This document shows positions 5,512 through 5,961 of a stretch of 5,961 bases of DNA, in pieces (position 1 is the stretch's first letter; the number at the start of each line of letters is the position of its first letter). The stretch is from positions 1 through 5,961 of the forward strand of contig CALGAD010000130.1 of the NCBI GenBank assembly GCA_937951955.1, in the 5' to 3' direction. The notes beneath the pieces were generated by a model. The model had not been told where the DNA came from. It ran no database searches and was given only the letters and a program-made list of their open reading frames with translations. Made by a program: the position numbers and the translations under genes. The stretch comes from an uncultured Bacillaceae bacterium. GTDB lineage: Bacteria; Bacillota; Bacilli; Bacillales; Caldibacillaceae.

Positions 5512-5629
5512 TTCCTTAACGCTCTATACCCGGCTTCCACCATCCCGGGCTCGCTAAAATAGAGTGGGTTAAGTACTCCTTTCCGTCACTGCTGGCAGTA
5601 TGCGTATTGTCTATCATTACTTTACTAAA

Positions 5630-5658
5630 ATTTTAACGAAAGGGATTGTAATTGTCAA
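5630..5658 (-). promoter_or_regulatory. Sigma-A promoter of glyQS
   Basis: On the minus strand, TTGACA (5658-5653) and TAAAAT (5635-5630) are separated by exactly 17 bases. Transcription should start near 5623, just upstream of T-box stem I, giving a leader of about 285 bases. Regulation is then by the T-box, with no operator-like palindrome seen at this promoter. Confidence 0.85.
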
Positions 5659-5690
5659 TAAATGAACTTGTTAAACCGTAATCTTAATAT

Positions 5691-5783
5691 ATGGGGATAT
5701 TTGTTGAAGTTCCGGTGAAAAGTAATCAGGCTAATCAAGTTAATGAATTGATGGTAAAGGGAAAAAAGGAAAGCGAAGGATAA
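5691..5783 (+). pseudogene. Possible 30-codon gene remnant
   Basis: An open frame from ATG 5691 reads MGIFVEVPVKSNQANQVNEL and then MVKGKKESEG before TAA. The composition is protein-like, but there is no ribosome binding site, the frame is closed by a stop two codons upstream, and no terminator follows. It might be the tail of a lost gene or chance. I do not recognise it. Confidence 0.25.
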
Positions 5784-5961
5784 ACTTTATTTAATTATTC
5801 GAAAAAGTCTTTACTTTTAATTCTGACTGAATACAATAATTTGTAGGTGCTTAAGAAACAATATATTCCCAATAATTTAATTTGTCCGAATGTACGAAAG
5901 AGTAGTAATTTAAATTCGCATAAGTTTGTAGATTAATAGGAAATAATATATAGCACATAAG
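5784..5961. other. AT-rich stretch with no recognised feature
   Basis: Both strands are full of stops, and I see no RNA gene, strong hairpin, repeat or convincing promoter. It probably belongs to the intergenic region beyond the left edge of the next gene outside the window. Confidence 0.5.

Larger units (their letters stand above)
5401..5600 (-). ncRNA. T-box riboswitch, tRNA-Gly responsive
   Basis: A leader RNA that senses uncharged tRNA-Gly and permits transcription into glyQS. On the minus strand, stem I spans about 5596-5496. Its base is GCCAGC with GCTGGT, interrupted by a GA-type kink-turn (AGTGA opposite GA). The specifier loop carries AGTA on one side and GAAGGCG on the other, with specifier codon GGC (glycine) at 5511-5509. 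The distal part has CTCTAT/ATAGAG and CCCGG/CCGGG helices. Stem III is GCCACA-TCTT-TGTGGC (5482-5467). The T-box is AGGGTGGAACCGCGGGT (5462-5446). The antiterminator forms as AGGG/CCCT and GCGGG/CCCGT around the 7-base bulge TGGAACC. The bulge TGGA would pair with a UCCA tRNA 3' end, as expected for a tRNA-Gly with discriminator U. This matches the gene downstream. There is no stem II, which is the known compact glyQS form. Confidence 0.95.

Overview
The window looks like chromosomal DNA from a low-GC Gram-positive bacterium of the Bacillaceae type. The evidence is strong AGGAGG-type ribosome binding sites, sigma-A promoters of the TTGACA-17-TATAAT kind, a single-chain (alpha2-type) glycyl-tRNA synthetase under a T-box leader, and a YtrA-subfamily GntR regulator next to an ABC exporter. 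I cannot name the species from sequence alone.

Left part (1-3300, + strand): a compact, apparently self-regulated four-gene operon. A near-consensus promoter (11-39) is followed by a ~170-base leader carrying four copies of one 22-bp palindrome (GTGTATTA-N6-TAATACAC). The first copy lies over the promoter, two are in the leader, and the last ends 32 bases before the first gene. The genes are a small GntR/YtrA-type repressor, an ABC ATPase (4-base overlap with the regulator gene), a six-helix ABC-2 type permease (1-base overlap), and a membrane-anchored or exported protein of unknown function with propeller-like repeats. The simplest reading is that the repressor binds the palindromes and shuts off its own operon until a ligand or envelope stress relieves it. 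The ATPase and permease would then act with the exported protein at the cell envelope. The substrate is not known.

Middle part (3301-3955): no intact gene. It holds two short decayed coding stretches on the + strand (about 3386-3565 and 3623-3824), a strong rho-independent terminator for the + strand (3838-3875), and a second terminator facing the other way (3885-3920) that ends glyQS.

Right part (3956-5658, - strand): glyQS (glycyl-tRNA synthetase, 460 aa), preceded by a complete T-box riboswitch. Its GGC specifier, TGGA tRNA-acceptor bulge, antiterminator and competing terminator can all be read, and a consensus promoter lies upstream. Uncharged tRNA-Gly should therefore turn the gene on.

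Far right (5659-5961): AT-rich, with only a 30-codon open frame that may be a gene remnant.

The most interesting part is the four-operator array and the unassigned exported partner of the ABC transporter. Nothing in the window supports a CRISPR array, insertion sequence, phage or toxin-antitoxin system.
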